DNA from: Carettochelys insculpta
Lineage: Eukaryota; Chordata; Testudines; Carettochelyidae
Direction: 5' to 3'
NCBI RefSeq assembly: GCF_033958435.1
Contig: NC_134137.1
Coordinates: 170,389,501-170,453,500 of the forward strand
Length of the DNA: 64,000 nt
Position numbers and translations under genes: made by a program. Below are positions 1-12,094 of this stretch, one piece after another. Position 1 is the first letter of the stretch, and each line of letters opens with the position of its first letter. The notes beneath the pieces are model-generated. The model searched no databases. It was not told the DNA's origin and saw only the letters and a program-made list of their open reading frames with translations.

Positions 1-200
1 CTTCTCTCACCCAGCAACATCTGTGGTCTGGAATGATTTTAGTTAGCCGGGTGTCCATTTATCATGGGCATGGCCAAGTTTCCTGTCATCCCTTAAAGTT
101 TGTTTACAGCCACCAGTCCTGGCTCTCAGTGTTCTGTGCTGTTGTTCTGTTCTAATTTACCTCTAAATATCTCATAAGAGCTCAGTAAGCTGTGCTGGTA
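1..200 (-). repeat. hAT-like interspersed repeat, copy 1 (cut by window edge)
   Basis: This stretch is the reverse-orientation counterpart of parts of 59687-60010 and 61495-61807, and runs parallel to 29118-29434. The shared core contains AAAGTTTGTTTACAGCCACC followed by a CTCTCAG...TTCTGT segment. The left end lies outside the window, and the match stops near 198 where another repeat begins. Confidence 0.7.
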
Positions 201-204
201 GACC

Positions 205-470
205 AGAGGGCATCAACCTGCAGCTCCAGAGCCACATGTGACTCTTCAGGGAGTCAGTTGCGGCTCCGGACACTGCCGCCGCTGACTTCTCTGTAGCTCC
301 CTGCCTGGCTGCCACTAAATTCAATTGCTTTGGTGGCCAGCAGGGCGACGGGAGGGATCCGGTTGTTAAGCCAACTGAATTTAGTTCCATTATTTCAGTG
401 GCGGCAGGGCAGGGAGCCGCAAAGCAATCAGTGGCGGCAGCGCCTAAAGTTGCAATAACTCCGTTTGGGC
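205..470. repeat. Inverted-repeat MITE-like element
   Basis: The left half (CTCCCTGCCTGGCTGCCAC and downstream, about 296-335) is repeated in inverted orientation around 360-425. This gives a GC-rich imperfect foldback with GCTCCGG-type motifs often seen in nonautonomous hAT elements. It abuts the hAT-like repeat at 1-200, as if inserted into it. The class is inferred. Confidence 0.4.
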
Positions 471-3290
471 CATGGGAGAGAGCAGCCTGGCCCCGGGGAG
501 GGGGAACTCGAGGCAGCAGTTCTATGTACTCCGTCCCTTGACCACCTGCACCTTCCATGTTGGCTGGCTCCCTGCCTCCCTCTGCCTGGTGCAGGGCAGT
601 GAATCCGGGGGTCTGAGAGGGGAGGGAAAGGCGGAACGAGCACTGGGGGGTGTAGGGGGAATTGGCCCCTCTGCCACAGACGATAAGTGTCCCCCCTCCC
701 CCCCCCCATGCCAGGCCCAGCCACAGAGCTCACATCAGGCAGGCTCGTCATTCTGCTGGCAGCACACCGGCCAAGGAGACCTGCTGTTGGCACCAGGTTT
801 CACACAGAGCAGCTGATACATCTTCTCACTGCTGCTCTTGGGAGTGTGGGATCTCAGACTGCCTCGAATCAGCAACACCATCAGTTTCTGGGAGTCCAAC
901 TGGGGCCAGCACTTTGGCTCTGGCTAGGAAAGCAGGTATGACGTTGAGTGCCACCTGCGGGGAACTTACTTTCCATTTCCTCATCATCATTGAAGGTTGA
1001 TGCCAACATTGCTCCTTCCTGCCTAAGAGCCTGTTTGCAGGCCTCAGAGTGGGGCATGCCCCATTCAAATCATACTAGTGGTGCAACAAGCTCATGCCTA
1101 TTGGTGATCCTGGAAGCTGTTTGAAGTGCTTGGGGAAGTCTCATAGAAAGGTTAAGTGCAGAATCTCCGGATGGCTTGACTTCTACATGGGTAAATGCAG
1201 GGGAACAGGAGTGGCTAGCCTGAGTTGTGTTGGACTGCAAAAAGCCCTCCACCTGAGAGACCGACCTGGTCAAATGGAAGCAGTTTGCTTGTTGGACTGT
1301 GGATAAAGGCATTCAGCCCAAGCAGACCTCACTGCAGTTAATCCCAGACTATTTCCAGCACCCTGAGCTCCAAAGCCTGCTTGTTTTATCTATAAAGGTC
1401 TTCTTGACCCCTGCCCCTTTCTTGGCCTTCCATCCGCTTCTCGAGGGTAGGTCAGTTTTCACCTAAGACATGATTGCCAGTTTCCTTAAGGGTCTTGAGT
1501 ACCTCAGTCCTCATCAGGGACCCTGTCCATCTGTGGGGCCTCAATCTTATGCTGTCATGGCTCATGGGACTTCCCGTCCTCCCCTGCCTCCCAGCCCTGC
1601 CAAGTCCCTGACTTCCTGCTCTTGCCACTTTTTCCCGGAAGGTGGCTTTATTGGTTGCAAGCAGTCCACTGGGTCTCTGAGATTACCTCAGAACCCCCCT
1701 ATATGGTCACTTACAAAGACATGGTCCAGTAGCAGCCATACACAGCTTTCCTACCCAAGGTCATCTCCCAATTTCATGTGGGCCATAACATTTTACTTAT
1801 CTGTTTCTTTTCCAAAGCCACACAAGTCTGGGGTTTATAGGTTTTATTCCACAGACGTCAGGAAAGAACTTGACATTGATCAAGTCATTCTGAAAGTCAG
1901 CATAATGGATTGTTCGAGTGGCCAACAGGGTAAAAGATCCAGGGTCTGCTCAAAATAATTTCTTCTTGGGTCACTGCCTGCATTAACTGCTGCTGTGATC
2001 AGGCAAACATGCCCCTCCAGCAATCATAACTGACAGTCATTTGGTGTGCATGCTGCTTCAGCACCTTTGCTAGCCCAAGTGCCTATCCAGGCCATCTGCT
2101 TGTCCATCCACCTGTTCACATCCCATTACACAGTTGCCCAGCAGGTCTGGGATGATTCTGCCTTTGGAAGAGCAGTGCTGCAACCCTCAAGATCATGAAC
2201 TCTGGGCCTTCTTCCCAGAATACTTCTTGTGAATCACCTAGAATGGAAACCACAGTTAAATGCACTTGAAGAAAAAAGTTACTTTTTCATGACTGTTGTC
2301 CTTTGAGCTGCGTCACTGATGTCTATTCCATTACTCATCTTCCTGGCCTTCTCTTAGAAGTTACTGATTAGAACTGAGAGGGTACAGGGTCAGTGACATC
2401 TAATATACTGGTGCACGTACATGGCACTTCAGGGAGTGCCACAGCCATCCCTACCGTCACCGCAAAAGCAAAAATGTCCAACAGAGCACATGGATATGCA
2501 TGCCTCTAGAATGGAATGGACATGAGGAACACATCTCGAAGAAGAGCCGGTACAGAAAGATAGGTAACTATTTTTTTTATTTTGTTTTAGAAATACACTG
2601 AGGGAATTAAGAATACTAGAAGGAAAGTAGACGATAAGCAGGTGTGGATCGTTTTCACCCCGATTCTCAAATAAGGAGATAATATACTGAGCCATTAAAT
2701 TGCTTTTGAAAAATCAAGATGTGGATAATGGTAACAAAAGCAAACAGCATCAGTTTTTCAATGGAGATAACAGTGCGTTTGGTGATTTACCATAAATAGA
2801 ACCCTGTGTGGATACAAAAATTTGGCTCCTCATCCAATCTGCATCTGTGGTAATTAGATTGTATTCACCCCATAACCCACAATAACCCACAATCCACCTT
2901 TTAAATGGATCCATCTCAGCACACTTTAGGGCAGTGGTTCTCAACTGGGCATCAATAGACTGCTAGGAGCCTGAAAGCCAGTTTGAGGAGAATCCTGTTT
3001 GGATCCCAGTGTGCTTCCTTCATCCTCCGGGGTGGGGCTGAAGCCCAGAGTACCCTGGGGTGGGGAGAGCTGGAGTTTGGGCTCTAGCACCACGGGAGTG
3101 CTCTGGGAGCCAGACTTCCAGCCCATGGGTGCCACCCCCACATTCATATTTACTACTGTAAAGCTGTGCTTGGATTATAAATATTTATATCCTCATCCAG
3201 TATACAAACCAGAAAGATGGGAAATAAAATTGTATCGTCAAACACAGTGCAGCTGTCCATGGATTTGCAGGACTCTAAACACAAAGTGTA
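471..3290. other. Intergenic stretch, nothing firmly recognised
   Basis: Several modest open frames occur without conserved domains. A short possible zinc-knuckle-like remnant lies near 1088-1190. The stretch 2930-3160 (starting AGTGGTTCTCAAC) looks like a decayed DNA-transposon end. No host exon was recognised. Confidence 0.5.
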
Positions 3291-3297
3291 AGTGTAA

Positions 3298-3387
3298 GTG
3301 TCAGGGATGGTGCTTGGTACTGCTAAGAGGGCAGAGGACTAAACTAGATGACCTCCTGATGTCCCTTCCAGTTCTGGGAGATTTGTA
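3298..3387 (+). mobile_element. CR1 LINE 3'-end fragment
   Basis: The segment GACTAAACTAGATGACCTCC followed by TGATGTCCCTTCCAGTTCTG matches the well-known CR1 3' untranslated end. It is only about 90 bases and has no coding content. Confidence 0.65.
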
Positions 3388-3389
3388 TC

Positions 3390-6300
3390 TCCAGTCATAT
3401 TTAATTTTTTGTATCCTAATGGAATCGTTAGCAGTCATAACTGCATGGTTCTATGAAGTACACAAGTAAGACCATCTATTGCTCTTTTTTTTTTTTGCTA
3501 GAGTTGCCTGATTGGGGCACAGAGGGAATTACGTAAGAGTAGTATTTCTGCACTTGAATAGATCTGCTCTGGGATGACTTTGCTTGAAGCTCACTGTTTT
3601 GCTGATACGCAGGTCCTGTATTCTAAGGAAGTTTCTCTCAGGTTATCATATGCTCTCACCTGACCACCTCCGCGGGCACGTCTTATGCCTGTCAGTGCAG
3701 TGTCCGGCTACTCAGGGACTGAAAGAAGGAAGCTCAAATTTCTTCTTCAACAAGTGTCCCTATGGTTGCTTCCCTGTGGGTGTGTCTGCATCCCTGCTCT
3801 GCTGAATGAGGAGCTTCAGTAGCAGTGTCCATTGTCTGTTTGCAGATACTAACGTTTTTACAATCGCTAACTTTTAGCTTCTTATGAAGCCTCTTTGTTT
3901 CTCTTTTTTATTGTATTATTTATTTGGCCATTGCCTGAAGAAGAAGGACTTTGTTCTTTTGTCAGCTCTCAGGAGGGTGAAACCCTGGGCATGCCCCAGG
4001 ATAAGGGCACGCCCAGCTCTCTGGGCTGCAGGAAGCGCCACACTTGTAGCAAGGTGGTCTCCTGGGCAAACCAGCACTCCAACTGCATCTTCTGCCCAGA
4101 AGTTCAGGCCAAGATCCCTCAAGGACAGAGAATGTCGCCAAAAAACTTTGGATACAGATCTTTCACTGCAACCTTCCATCAGATATCAGTCTCCCTCAGC
4201 CTTCGACCTCAAAGGATAGAGAGTTGAACAAAGGGACTGGGTACTGTTTTGCTGAAGCTTCAATGGCCAGAGCTTAAAATCCATGGACATCACAAAGCAA
4301 GATGGCTTCTTTCTAGAAGGATTTCTTTAACTGATGCTTCCCTAAAGGCCAGGTGGCGTTCACCCTGAATGATGGCCAATAGCATAGCTGTGGCTAGACA
4401 TTATGTCACCCTACAGAAGCTGAGTTATTTATATCTATGCGCTTCCAAATTCAGTGTTCAAAGATTTTTCAAGTACTTTTTGGGAAAATACACTGTGGAT
4501 AATACCAGCTAACCACTTGCCACTGGCTCCACATAAGGGCTATGAAACTGAATTCAAACTATTGCAGTGCTCAGACCAGTATTTAGAGTCCAGCCTGCTA
4601 CAAAGACTTCTTCCAACTCTGAACGATTCCAACTAGTGCAAGAAATGTGTCAGTCACCCAGCTGCAATGACTTAAACGCTTCCAGGACCTTAATTTGATG
4701 ACAAGAGGATGGTCTCAGCTAGATCTATGTCTGCCTGTCAACTTCCTGCAGCGGCAGACCTCCCTAATAGCAAGGAGGTCCTGGAAGTATGTTAACACTA
4801 CTGCTTTCAACTATATTAATGGCTACTATAGAAACAGAGATAGGGCAGGTGTTTCCAAGCAGCTTCCTAGAACAGCAGATATATGTCCGTAGTACGGAAC
4901 AGAGTTTATTTGAGCTCAGATAGCTGTTGCCATTTGTTCTGCCTATGCGCCCCCTCTACCTTTGAGTCCCCTCTTCCTGCTCATCTAATGAAATCTGGCT
5001 TTTGTAACCATTCAGAAGCTGTTCACCTGGTTAAATCCTTTTGGTGCATGGATACCATAGTACAGTGCCCTCTTTGGAGGGTCACTGCTTACTACAGCCA
5101 CATCAAGCACAGTATATAGAAGTTCTTTTGATTCTTTGCACTTTGCTTTACTTTGGTTTTATCATATTTTCTGAGACTGCCTGATCATCCACTGTGTGTA
5201 GCTTGAGCTCACCTTAAATAAAAATAATCCCTTTCACTGGAATTTGAGTGTCTTAAGGTTGGTGTTTTTCATCTGGAACCATCTTCTCTTCTGTTCCTCC
5301 TTCCCAGAATTGAGAAATGGAAGCTCTGTGAATCAGTTTTTAAGAATGGGGGTTCTTTTTGGGCGCAGTTGGGTCTGGTACTTCCTTTGAGAACTCAGTC
5401 CCTGTCAGAACTTCATCTTTACTATCTGAATTAAGTAAACCAGGCATAGGTACGATTGATTCTTTACACCCTTGCGAGTAAAGACATGCAAGGAAACTAT
5501 TTAGCTTCCGTGCAATGTCTTTCTGTCTTTTAAATCTCTGCTAGTTCAATGAACACTCACATCTATTTTCTGCTTCTGAGATACCAAAATAATGTGTGTT
5601 TGTAACTTAGGCTGTTTACTCTTCCAGTTCTTTCTTAGCCCTGCTTGTTTCCATTACACTGCTTATGTTTTATGTGCAATAATTTGTTCCTTGAAATGGT
5701 TTCATTAGGTTTGTATCCCATTTTCTGAAGAATACACGTTTAAGTCAAATACCCTACTTGAACCTTTCCATGTTACTGTACTATGGGGTGTTTTCCTAGC
5801 CTTGTAGCTTCCTAGTTTTAGAGGATTATGTGTCGTCTTGTCTCTGTACAGCATGCTTCAATAGTCCCCTTGCTCAGGCAGGGAGATGTGGAGAGCTGTA
5901 AGCCACCAACCCCTACGAAGAGTAATTACAGTTATAGCTGGCTGAAACTCAGTATTACTGGTCCACAGGATATTAAGATGTTCTGAACATTGGAACAAAA
6001 TATATTTTTTTAATTTCCGACAAACTGGAAATTCTGCAAAATGTTCTGAAACAAAATATTACTGTCAGGTCCTCAAGAGTTGCTGGCTGACATCAACGTA
6101 ACTGGTGTCCCCTTTGGGGATACTGCCCACTGAAGAGCAGCTGGGAAAGTGACAATCATATCAGTTTCGGTCAGCAGCTGCCAGGGGTTCCAGTGTCTGC
6201 ATTCCTGAGGCGGCACCTGTCATATGGACTGCCCTGAAGCTGAGGAAACTCAGAGCATATGGTTTATCAAGTTACAGGAGTCAAGCACTGGGAGGATTCA

Positions 6301-8070
6301 GCTGGTCCAGGTGTCTAAACCGCAGCATCTGAAAGGCAGGGTTGCTCAGGAGCTGCGAACACAGGAAGCCTGCACTGCCCATCGGCTCATCTGACAAGTT
6401 GGCAGGAAAGCAGGCAGAGTTCCATCAGAGGCTTGCCTGAGGTTTGTAGAAAGTTCAGGGAATCCATGCATTTCCTGCAAAACATTTCAGATTTGGCAAG
6501 TCAACATTTTCTAAGTAAATCCTCTTTTTGTCAGAAAATTTCTAATTCTGGGCCTCTTCTGTAGAGGGGATTAGAATATTCGAGCATAGGCAACGGAACT
6601 CAGCATTTTCAATTCAAGAAGTTTGTGTGAACAAACCTTTGTAAGCTTTGCCCAGCCCAAGGTTCTATGCCAAAATTCTGAAGAAGAAAATTAAGCTTGC
6701 GGAAGATAAGGTAGGTAAATGAGCTCTGCATTCTATGTGTATACTTTGTACAGGTGAACAAAGATGAAAACAAAGAGCTGGCTGTAAATGCACTTTACTT
6801 TGTGTACAGTATTTATAATCATGCAGAATGGAATGCTTGGCTCTCATGTAGTCCTGTTTCATTTATAAACCTTAGTATGCTAAGGTAACAAGCTTTTTGT
6901 TTTGGTAAAGGGACGTTTCATTAACCCCAAGCCAGTACTCTAAAAAGTAATGTAATTTGTGCTGGAAAAAAAAGTCAAACATCTTTACGTCTGAAATTCT
7001 TTCATGTTCTTAAACTATTTTGGCTACGGAATTCTGCTTTGTATTATTCAGATATATGGATTTTTAAAAATATTCTGCTTTTGGAATTTATAATTACAGC
7101 TTCCTTACAAAGTTATGTCCATCCACTGCTTTGCATGTTGGACAGGAAAGCCCTTATTAAAATTCTTCAGTTTCACTGCCCATCAAATTGTGCTTCTGTG
7201 GGAGTTTCTGTAAAACTTTGCCAAGGAGAAGGAGGACAAATGTATTTGATGGGCAGCTGTAAGTGTAGTTCGCCTTGTGTTCTTTACCTTGTCTGCCTCT
7301 CTCAACATAGGGAGAATCAGACATGGAAGCTGGGTCTTGTTAAATGCTGCATTGCTTTCAAAATATTTGCCGTGCAATCGTAGTTGCTCTTGGAATTTTT
7401 AGTAGATCGCATTGCAAAAGTATACATTTGTGGTTTTGAAGATCATTAAAGTAAAATTAGAAGTAAACATGTAAGTGGATTTTCTCTGGGTCTAGAGCTA
7501 TGGATTTCCCCTTCTGTTAGGATTTCTTTTCCTTAATTCTTTTTCATTGCTATTGTGGTGTTGTTACTTTAAATGAAATGTGTAATGTGTAATTGTGACA
7601 GGCTTTACCTTGGGATAAGCCCAACACAGTCTTGGTGAGTGCTGCTCAGGCCTTTGGATCACTCTAAATTTCCCCCAACTTCAATCACTGTCTTTCCGCA
7701 GAGAGAGAGACTAATACAGTGGCAGTTGTATGAATTTGAACTAGTAAATGATTTAGTCTTTTGAGATTGGGCAATTGTTTTAAAATCTTTGTACACTTGT
7801 CACTCACAGGAGAATGCACAGTTTGCTGTATTAAATGGACATTCTGCCCCTTTAAATGACTGAAGACTGGTAATAGTTAAAATATTATAACTAAGAGAGT
7901 ATGTCTAATTCAACTTCTATACCTGATATCAGAGTTCCTCTAGTGGCAATAGCTGGTCCCTCTCTTCTCCTGTCCATAAGCAGTACCTTTGCTTTGTTGC
8001 TTTGTTTCAATAACAGATACAGTTCCATGCATTTAATACCATTGTCTTTAACTGTCTCTACCCAGAACTC
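3390..8070. other. Intergenic stretch, nothing recognised
   Basis: AT-rich unique-looking DNA with short open frames that lack known domains. Weak repeat-like text around 6000-6100 (GAAATTCTGCAAAATG) recalls repeats near 16080 and 48490, but I cannot name them. Confidence 0.5.
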
Positions 8071-8073
8071 AGG

Positions 8074-8784
8074 AGCTGTGTCTACACGTGCACGCTACTT
8101 CGAAGTAGCGGCACTAACTTCGAAATAGCGCCCGTCACAGTTACATGTGTCGGGCGCTATTTCGAAGTTAACATTGGCTTTAGGCAGGGAGACGTCGAAG
8201 CCGCTAACCCCATGAGGGGATGGGAATAGTGCCCTACTTCGACGTTCAACGTCGAAGTAGGGACCGTGTAGTCATTGTGCGTCCCGCAACATCGAAATTG
8301 CGGGGTCCACCATGGCGGCCATCAGCTGAGGGGTTGAGAGACGCTCTCTCTCCAGCCCCTGCGGGGCTCTATGGTCATCGTGTGCAGCAGCCCTTAGCCC
8401 AGGGCTTCTGGCTGCTGCTGCCGCAGCTGGGGATCCATGCTGCATGCACAGGGTCTGCAACCAGTTGTCGGCTCTGTGGATCTTGTGTTGTTTAGTGCAA
8501 CTGTGTCTAGGAGGGGCCCTTTAAGGGAGCGGCTTGCTGTTGAGTCCGCCCTGTGACCCTATCTGCAGCTGTGCCTGGCACCCTTATTTCGATGTGTGCT
8601 ACTTTGGCGTGTAGACGTTCCCTCGCTGCGCCTATTTCGATGTGGTGCTGCGCAACGTCGAAGTTGAACATCGACTTTGCCAGCCCTGGAGGACGTGTAG
8701 ACGTTATTCATCGAAATAGGCTATTTCGATGTCGCTACATCGAAATAAGCTACTTCGAAGTAGGCTTCACGTGTAGACGTAGCC
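8074..8784 (+). mobile_element. 711-bp PIF/Harbinger-type MITE, copy A
   Basis: Nonautonomous DNA transposon flanked by a 3-bp AGG duplication (8071-8073 and 8785-8787). The terminal repeats read AGCTGTGTCTACACGTG and, inverted, GGCTACGTCTACACGTG. A perfect 14-bp palindrome CTACTTCGAAGTAG lies near each end (8095-8108 and 8750-8763). It is the same length as the copy at 23270-23980 and matches it closely throughout by eye. Its left 270 bases are the reverse complement of the right end of the H2 element. It has no coding capacity; the open frames inside are incidental. Confidence 0.88.
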
Positions 8785-8787
8785 AGG

Positions 8788-10909
8788 GAGGGAGAAGAGC
8801 AATGCTTAAATCTATTGCAGCATGTGTTATCTAGAGCAGAGTGAATGCCCAAAGCTGAATTTCCTCCTTTTTCTTCGTATCTACAAGTATACACACATAG
8901 TGTCAGTGTTGGAGGCTCTTCCAAACTTGTCAGAGCAGCTCTGGCCATTCCTAATGGTCTGATGATTTTTTTTTATAGACTTTAGTGAGCAGGTTAAATG
9001 GAATTTTCAGGGATTGATAGAGAAATTAAGTTGACGTGCCTTTATCGGATTGAATGTTTAAGTCTGGAAGAAAAGGTTGGCATGACTGACAGGGTCCTTT
9101 TAAAACACACAATGCACTGAACTTTAACTGATGTGTGTGGGAGTTAATCATAGAAGCTATCTTCGTATGTAATGTAACAAATGAACAATGTCAGGCAAGG
9201 ATTCTGGTTATGTTCATTGTTGCTCAGTAGTACTGTATGATCATAAAACCTGCCTCATTTTTCCCCTTAAAAGCTGTATTGCCCTGGGAATATACTGATG
9301 TAATCACTTTTCTCTTTTAAAAAACTGCAAAAGCCTTTGCCCTTTCTAAAAATCATAGTGGCAGTTTATACTTTGTCACAAAATGAAATTAATGCTTGTG
9401 ACGGTGGCAAATCATGCAGAGTTTTAACTTCACAGCTGATCTGTTTCTAAGGGTTCAACTTGGCCTGTGCAGGCGTTATAAAGGAATGGTTTACGAGTAG
9501 GAAGTGGAGTCAGGTAATTTTTCTTGAGCAAAGCTAAGCTTATGTGATCTCTCCCTGAGTGGGAAAAAATTCTGTCCCAGTTCCCATGGTTCTGCAAGTT
9601 CAACCCCTGCTGATTATTCCTGAGGCCAATGTGAGCCATCAAACCTCCCCACCTAGGTGCTAGTGATAATTAAAAAACAACCTGCTATATTTCACCATTT
9701 CTCTGGTGCCAAGTGTGGCCTTCAGGAGCAAAGAGAATAACTGGCTAAAATTGTCTGGGAGTCAACATTTCCTCAGCACACAGTCCAACCTGGTGGAGAA
9801 AGAAAAGCTTTTTTAAATTGTTGCAGTGATGGAGGAACAAAAAGACAGCAAGAAAAATCAAGCTATAGCAACAGGTACTCTCTTTTTTTATTTTCTTTAA
9901 GGCAGACAATTTTCTTATTCACACTCTCCCTTTTCCTCTTACACTTTTTCTGTGATCATATTTTTTACAATATTCTCTCCTCATTCATCCACCACAGATC
10001 ATGCTTCCATCCTGTTGCATTCTCATTTAGGAACTTGTTTCTTCTTCTTATGAAAGGTGGGGTCTGGTTTGGTGGTTGAATTGACTCTAGTCCATTCAAG
10101 CTGTAGCTAACAGCCAGCCCTTCTGGGCAATTCTGCAGTTGTATTTTCCCATTTTCTAAAGCATGACAGACTGGACATTCTGCTCACAACAGAAGCAGTC
10201 ATCTGGTATGGTTATTTTTGTCTAACTCTCCTGTTCCCTGAAATTCATTTTAATTTGTTTTTTTTATTTGGAGATTGCTACAAAGATCCTGTCAGTTCTG
10301 AATTAGTCACTGAGGGGATGAAAATAACAAAAATTACCAGTTAATCAAACTTATGTATGTAAGTGAACAAGTTCAAAATGATGTAGTGTTGCCAACTCTT
10401 CCAATTTTATCATAATTTTTTGTTAGTCTTAAGGCCCAAGCTTCCCGATTCATATAACTGAGAATTTCAGTGCACACTCTCTTTTTAAATGAGTTTTGAA
10501 AACTCCTGGTTGCAGACAATAAGTTGCAAACATGATCCAAGTGTACCCAGAAGGCAAATAAAAAGTCTCTATAGTTTATTATTCATAAAAATCTCACAGT
10601 ACTTTGGGGCCTGGTCTAGGATTTTACTACTGCTGTGGTTGAAATTCTGAGACTGTCACATTCTGCAGAGAATCAATTAAAGATGCAAATATTTTGACAG
10701 AATTGGTTTTGATGTCTATTTTAGGTTTTCCTTAGCTTTCTATGGCTGTTTTGGTTTCTCATGATAGTTGTGACCTTAAACAAAAAGGCTTATAGCCTAT
10801 AAGAGAATTATTGCTTTCGTCAGGGTGGAAAAATAGATCTACTCATTGCACATGTATGAGAGATTAAATTGGAGAAGAGAGCAGGATATGGTGAAAGGAA
10901 ACTCTAGAA
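8788..10909. other. Intergenic stretch, nothing recognised
   Basis: AT-rich DNA with no recognisable gene, repeat family or RNA gene. Confidence 0.5.
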
Positions 10910-11406
10910 AAGTGATTCTCAAACTTTGCTTTTAGGTGACCCCTTTCACACATCAAGCCTATGAATGCAACCCCTTCCCTTTATAAACTAAAAACACATC
11001 TTTTATTCAACACTATTAGAAATCCTGGGATTGAAGCAGTGTTTGAAGCAAAGGCTGACAGCTTGTGACCACACAAGTACAGCAGGGTCTTGACGTTCAC
11101 AAGCACCACATTCGCAAGTTCAGTTATTCACAAGTGGCCTTGCTTTCCCGGGGCTCCAGGGCCAGGAGCGCTGGCAACTGCCATGGTTCCTCTGGGGCTG
11201 GGAGTGCCGGCGGCTGCCACAGCTGCCCCAGGGTGGTGACCACCAGCAGCTGCTCTGGCTTCCCTGGGGCTCCGAGCCCTCCCCCATTTGCAAAAATCAA
11301 TATTCACAAGGGTTCTGAGCACAGAAACCACGCAAATGTTGAGATCTTACTGTAATAACCTTGTGATCCCCCTGAATAATTGTGGTCCCCCATCTGAGAC
11401 TCTGTG
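10910..11406 (+). mobile_element. hAT-like nonautonomous element split by a later insertion
   Basis: The outer halves (10910-11077 and 11355-11406) read as one repeat known from turtle-type genomes, opening GTGATTCTCAAACTTTG and closing with CCCCCATCTGAGACTC. Its ends are inverted repeats. The flanks CTCTAGAA and CCCTAGAC agree at 6 of 8 bases, as expected for an old hAT 8-bp duplication. A Tigger-type MITE interrupts it. Confidence 0.65.
11078..11354 (+). mobile_element. Tigger/pogo-type MITE inserted at TA
   Basis: The left end TACAGCAGGGTCTTGACG and the inverted right end TACAGTAAGATCTCAACA form terminal repeats bounded by TA, the target of Tc1/mariner and pogo elements. The interior is GC-rich and encodes nothing. 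It sits inside the hAT-like element at 10910-11406, so it is the younger insertion. Confidence 0.7.
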
Positions 11407-12090
11407 CCCTAGACAGCTGCCAGACTTTTGTTCTTGTTTGTCCAAATAGCGAAGGAAGAACAACCCATCATTTCTGAAGTAGTCATTCACTGAGAGATAC
11501 AGAAATCTAACTTACAGGTTAAAAATTTCAATTTTTCTGAACAATTTTAAGCACTTCCTTGCATGCAAATAACTCTAAAATAGATTTGGTTCTAGCAGAA
11601 CCAGATATGGCATATGTTCTATTACTAAATGAGCGTTAGTTGCTTTTCCTATTTTGGGAGGAGGTAAAGCTTTTATTTGAGGTGAGTAAAGTTTACTTGT
11701 AAATGATGTCACCATGGCATAACTCCATGTTACTAATATTCAGGTGATGTACTTACACTCAATCCTAGTACCTTAAAAATGCTCCTGCCCTAAAGCAAGG
11801 GAGTTTAGCTTCTTTTTAGAAAGACAGATGTTGTTTAGCTGCAATTCATCCCCTGCAGGACATGTAATATCCTAAACCCTCCACAGTAGAAATCTTCAAT
11901 GCTTTGCTGTCATAACTATGACCTCAGCATGAGTTGTCTGCTGCCATCTAGATGAGCAACTAAACTGGGACAGTACTTTGGAAAGAATCAAAGGTGTTCT
12001 GTCAATGCTACTGTTGTGATGCCGAACTCTTTGAGTTCGCAATCTACTCATATGCCCATGCTTATCTGTAAGAGACAATCGGAATAGCCC
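11407..12090. other. Intergenic stretch, nothing recognised
   Basis: AT-rich DNA with no identified feature. Confidence 0.5.
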
Positions 12091-12094
12091 AGAA

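Noticed and set aside
1470..1958. 162-codon plus-strand open frame
   Set aside because: No domain, odd composition and no splice or promoter context. It could be retroelement debris, but nothing supports a gene.
3950..4225. GC-richer frames with several Cys residues that recalled a gag-like knuckle
   Set aside because: The Cys spacing does not fit a known knuckle, and two overlapping frames are equally open.
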